Assembly: GCF_015706575.1 (NCBI RefSeq)
Contig: NW_024037071.1
Span: 11,211,774 to 11,275,773, forward strand
Reading direction: 5' to 3'
From: Patiria miniata
Lineage: Eukaryota > Echinodermata > Asteroidea > Valvatida > Asterinidae
Length of the DNA: 64,000 nt
In this document: positions 63,510-64,000 of the stretch, one piece after another
How the letters are laid out: the number at the start of each line of letters is the position of its first letter
How positions within the stretch are numbered: the first letter of the stretch is position 1
Notes under the pieces: generated by a model
The model's input: the letters and a program-made list of their open reading frames with translations, nothing else
What the model was told of the DNA's origin: nothing
The model's database searches: none
Position numbers and translations under genes: made by a program

Positions 63510-64000
63510 GTTTGTCTGAGGACACTTGTGCTCATTATGTCATGCACTAAACAGACGAATAATAACCGCGTGTGCATCATGTCAATGCTTGCGCGCAGCC
63601 ATTCACAGCTTCGTCGAATTACAAACCAACTGATGGAAAATTCCAAAAATCCGCAACTTGACACATCTTTGGAAATGGCTAGCTTCTTTAATTGTTAAAT
63701 GACAGCAAGCCAACAGAATCATTTCACAGGGAGTTTAGTTTATTACTACCTTTCAACCAATTAAGCTTTTCAACAATAATGTCATCATTTACTTTTTTGA
63801 TAGCTGCAAATGATATGTATACTCTACCTTTAAAATGTACTTTGATTCATCTAACTTAGCCTTCATTATCATGTGTCCAATGAGTGATTTACACAATTGT
63901 ATGATGGTTGATTGACCAATGGCCATTGCTTTGTTTTCTGCATTTGTACAATTTTCAGCTGCTTCATTCGAAATGCCAAGCAACTGGATACCTATGACGA
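63510..64000 (+). other. Start of the next intron
   Basis: No exon recognised to the window end; the ADP-ribosyltransferase catalytic domain is expected beyond 64000. Confidence 0.5.

Overview
The window is animal nuclear DNA: AT-rich, with long introns, GT-AG splice sites and many transposable-element remnants. CR1/L2-type LINEs, a DIRS-type element, hAT/piggyBac-like MITEs and abundant ACATGTACATGT-type simple sequence suggest a marine invertebrate, most likely a deuterostome such as an echinoderm, hemichordate or lancelet. A lophotrochozoan cannot be excluded from sequence alone.

One host gene explains all the convincing host coding sequence. It is a plus-strand PARP14-like gene (macro-domain mono-ADP-ribosyltransferase), of which I can place 25 internal exons from 4828 to 63509, about 6.0 kb of coding sequence or 2,000 codons. 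Every exon has AG/GT borders and every junction keeps reading phase. In order the exons encode the end of an RRM, a disordered linker containing a tandemly duplicated 56-residue exon, a Q/K-rich nuclear-signal-like segment, three more RRMs, a KH-like module array, macro domain 1 (best preserved), macro domains 2 and 3, another KH-like segment and a WWE domain. The 5' end and the catalytic ADP-ribosyltransferase domain lie outside the window. The architecture is that of the PARP14 family, which acts in innate immunity and ADP-ribose signalling.

The introns carry the rest. 1-4827: noncoding, with a hairpin, a 17-bp minisatellite and a GC-rich minisatellite. 6.9-8.4 kb: a terminal-inverted-repeat element holding an L2-like LINE fragment. 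15.46-16.06 kb: a clear hAT MITE with a perfect 8-bp target duplication and TACTCG-type repeats. 18.5-19.8 kb: a 1.28-kb foldback element. 21.7-22.1 kb: a small MITE. 28.5-28.8 kb: a second hAT MITE with a perfect 8-bp duplication. 28.8-34.7 kb: a broken DIRS-type element. 35.5-37.4 kb: two inverted-repeat elements. 38.6-41.7 kb: an unusual array of TGACGTCA-bearing tandem units and stacked hairpins. 41.9-44.1 kb: a hAT-like and a piggyBac-like MITE. 48.8-62.1 kb: a 13.3-kb intron with two antisense CR1/L2-type LINEs (one with an uninterrupted 1,068-codon ORF whose reverse transcriptase has lost its motif A aspartate), a hAT-like element rich in GGCC/GAGG repeats, and a near-perfect 476-bp palindrome flanked by TTAA.

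No tRNA, rRNA, CRISPR array or second host gene was recognised.
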